A stretch of DNA of 16,082 bases from assembly GCA_030591795.1 (NCBI GenBank), contig JAUVAJ010000005.1:1-16082 (forward strand), given 5' to 3'. The translations under genes were made by a program, and so were the position numbers. Source of the stretch: Desulfuromonadales bacterium. Lineage in GTDB: Bacteria > Desulfobacterota > Desulfuromonadia > Desulfuromonadales > UBA2294. The notes beneath the pieces are model-generated. The model was not told the origin of the DNA and made no database searches. It saw only the letters and a list, made by a program, of their open reading frames with translations. Of this stretch, positions 15,561 through 16,082 are shown one piece after another; the first letter of the stretch is position 1; each line of letters starts with the position of its first letter.

Positions 15561-16082
15561 TTACTGGAACAGAACCACAACCCAGCCGGTCAACATAACG
15601 TTTGCCAGGGCGAGTGGAAGGAAAATCTTCCAGCCCATAAACATCAACTGATCATAGCGAACACGGGGCCATGTAGCACGAATCCAGATGAAGAAGAACA
15701 TAAAGCCGAAAATTTTGGCCAGCAGATTCACAGGACCGGCAAACGGCCCGTGCCATCCTCCTAGGAAGAGGGTCACGGCAATTGCCGAAATCACAACCAT
15801 ATTGGCGTACTCAGCCATGAAGAACATGGCGTATTTCATCGAAGAATATTCAGTACAGAAACCGGAGACCAGCTCAGTCTCGGCTTCAGGCAGATCAAAC
15901 GGTGTCCGGTTAATTTCGGCCATACCGCAAATGACAAACAACACAAAAGCTACCGGCTGGGAGAAAACATACCAGTTCGGGACCCACTCCGGCAGGAAAC
16001 CGAGGAAACCGACGACCTGACCCAACGGCAACATCTGCGCACTGACAATTTCACGCAGACTTAACGACTCGGCCAGCATAAG
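15561..16082 (-). CDS. nuoH: NADH-quinone oxidoreductase subunit H (5' part outside the window)
   Basis: NuoH anchors the peripheral arm and lines the quinone-binding chamber of complex I. Only the C-terminal half is here: the frame runs off the window edge, so the ATG at 16077-16079 is internal and not a start. About 173 of an expected 320-350 residues are visible. The conserved GMAEINRTPFDLPEAETELV loop near the quinone site, the SSMKYAMFFMAEYA stretch and the WIRATWPRVRYDQLM loop identify it securely. The gene is cut by the window boundary; there is no sign of a broken gene. Confidence 0.96.
   Translation of the reverse strand, partial: LMLAESLSLREIVSAQMLPLGQVVGFLGFLPEWVPNWYVFSQPVAFVLFVICGMAEINRTPFDLPEAETELVSGFCTEYSSMKYAMFFMAEYANMVVISAIAVTLFLGGWHGPFAGPVNLLAKIFGFMFFFIWIRATWPRVRYDQLMFMGWKIFLPLALANVMLTGWVVVLFQ

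Overview
The window looks like chromosomal core metabolism from an anaerobic, menaquinone-using deltaproteobacterium, most likely of the Desulfuromonadales / Geobacter-Pelobacter type. This is an inference from gene content: respiratory complex I in the order nuoH-I-J-K-L-M-N, late futalosine-pathway menaquinone genes, and a stand-alone archaeal-type ThrRS editing-domain protein. No mobile element, CRISPR array, rRNA or tRNA gene was seen.

Layout from left to right. (1) 75-947, minus strand: an EamA/DMT-type membrane transporter. It is divergent from (2) 1035-2435, plus strand: fumC (class II fumarase), followed at 2520-2930 by a small protein resembling the N-terminal editing domain of archaeal threonyl-tRNA synthetase. 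(3) 3024-8945, all minus strand, a probable six-gene operon read right to left: mqnP (UbiA-type prenyltransferase), ubiX (flavin prenyltransferase), mqnE, mqnC, hisC and rnd (RNase D). The first five are tightly packed, with one ATGA overlap and gaps of 2 to 21 nt. A sigma70-like promoter lies at 8980-9008, and its -10 element sits inside an 18-bp imperfect palindrome. (4) 9062-16082, minus strand: the 3' half of a complex I operon, nuoH (cut by the window edge), I, J, K, L, M, N, closed by a strong intrinsic terminator at 9062-9089.

Functionally the right two-thirds is coherent. The mqn genes make the low-potential quinone that the membrane arm of complex I reduces while pumping protons. MqnE and MqnC are radical-SAM enzymes that build and cyclise the futalosine-derived intermediates, MqnP attaches the prenyl tail, and UbiX supplies prenyl-FMN for a UbiD-type decarboxylase that is not in this window. 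MqnA, MqnB and MqnD must also be encoded elsewhere. HisC and RNase D share the transcript orientation but have no obvious biochemical link.

I did not find a clearly undescribed system. The points most worth a second look are the palindrome over the mqn promoter, the bacterial ThrRS editing-domain homologue with apparent substitutions at active-site positions, and a perfect 10-bp-arm hairpin inside mqnP.
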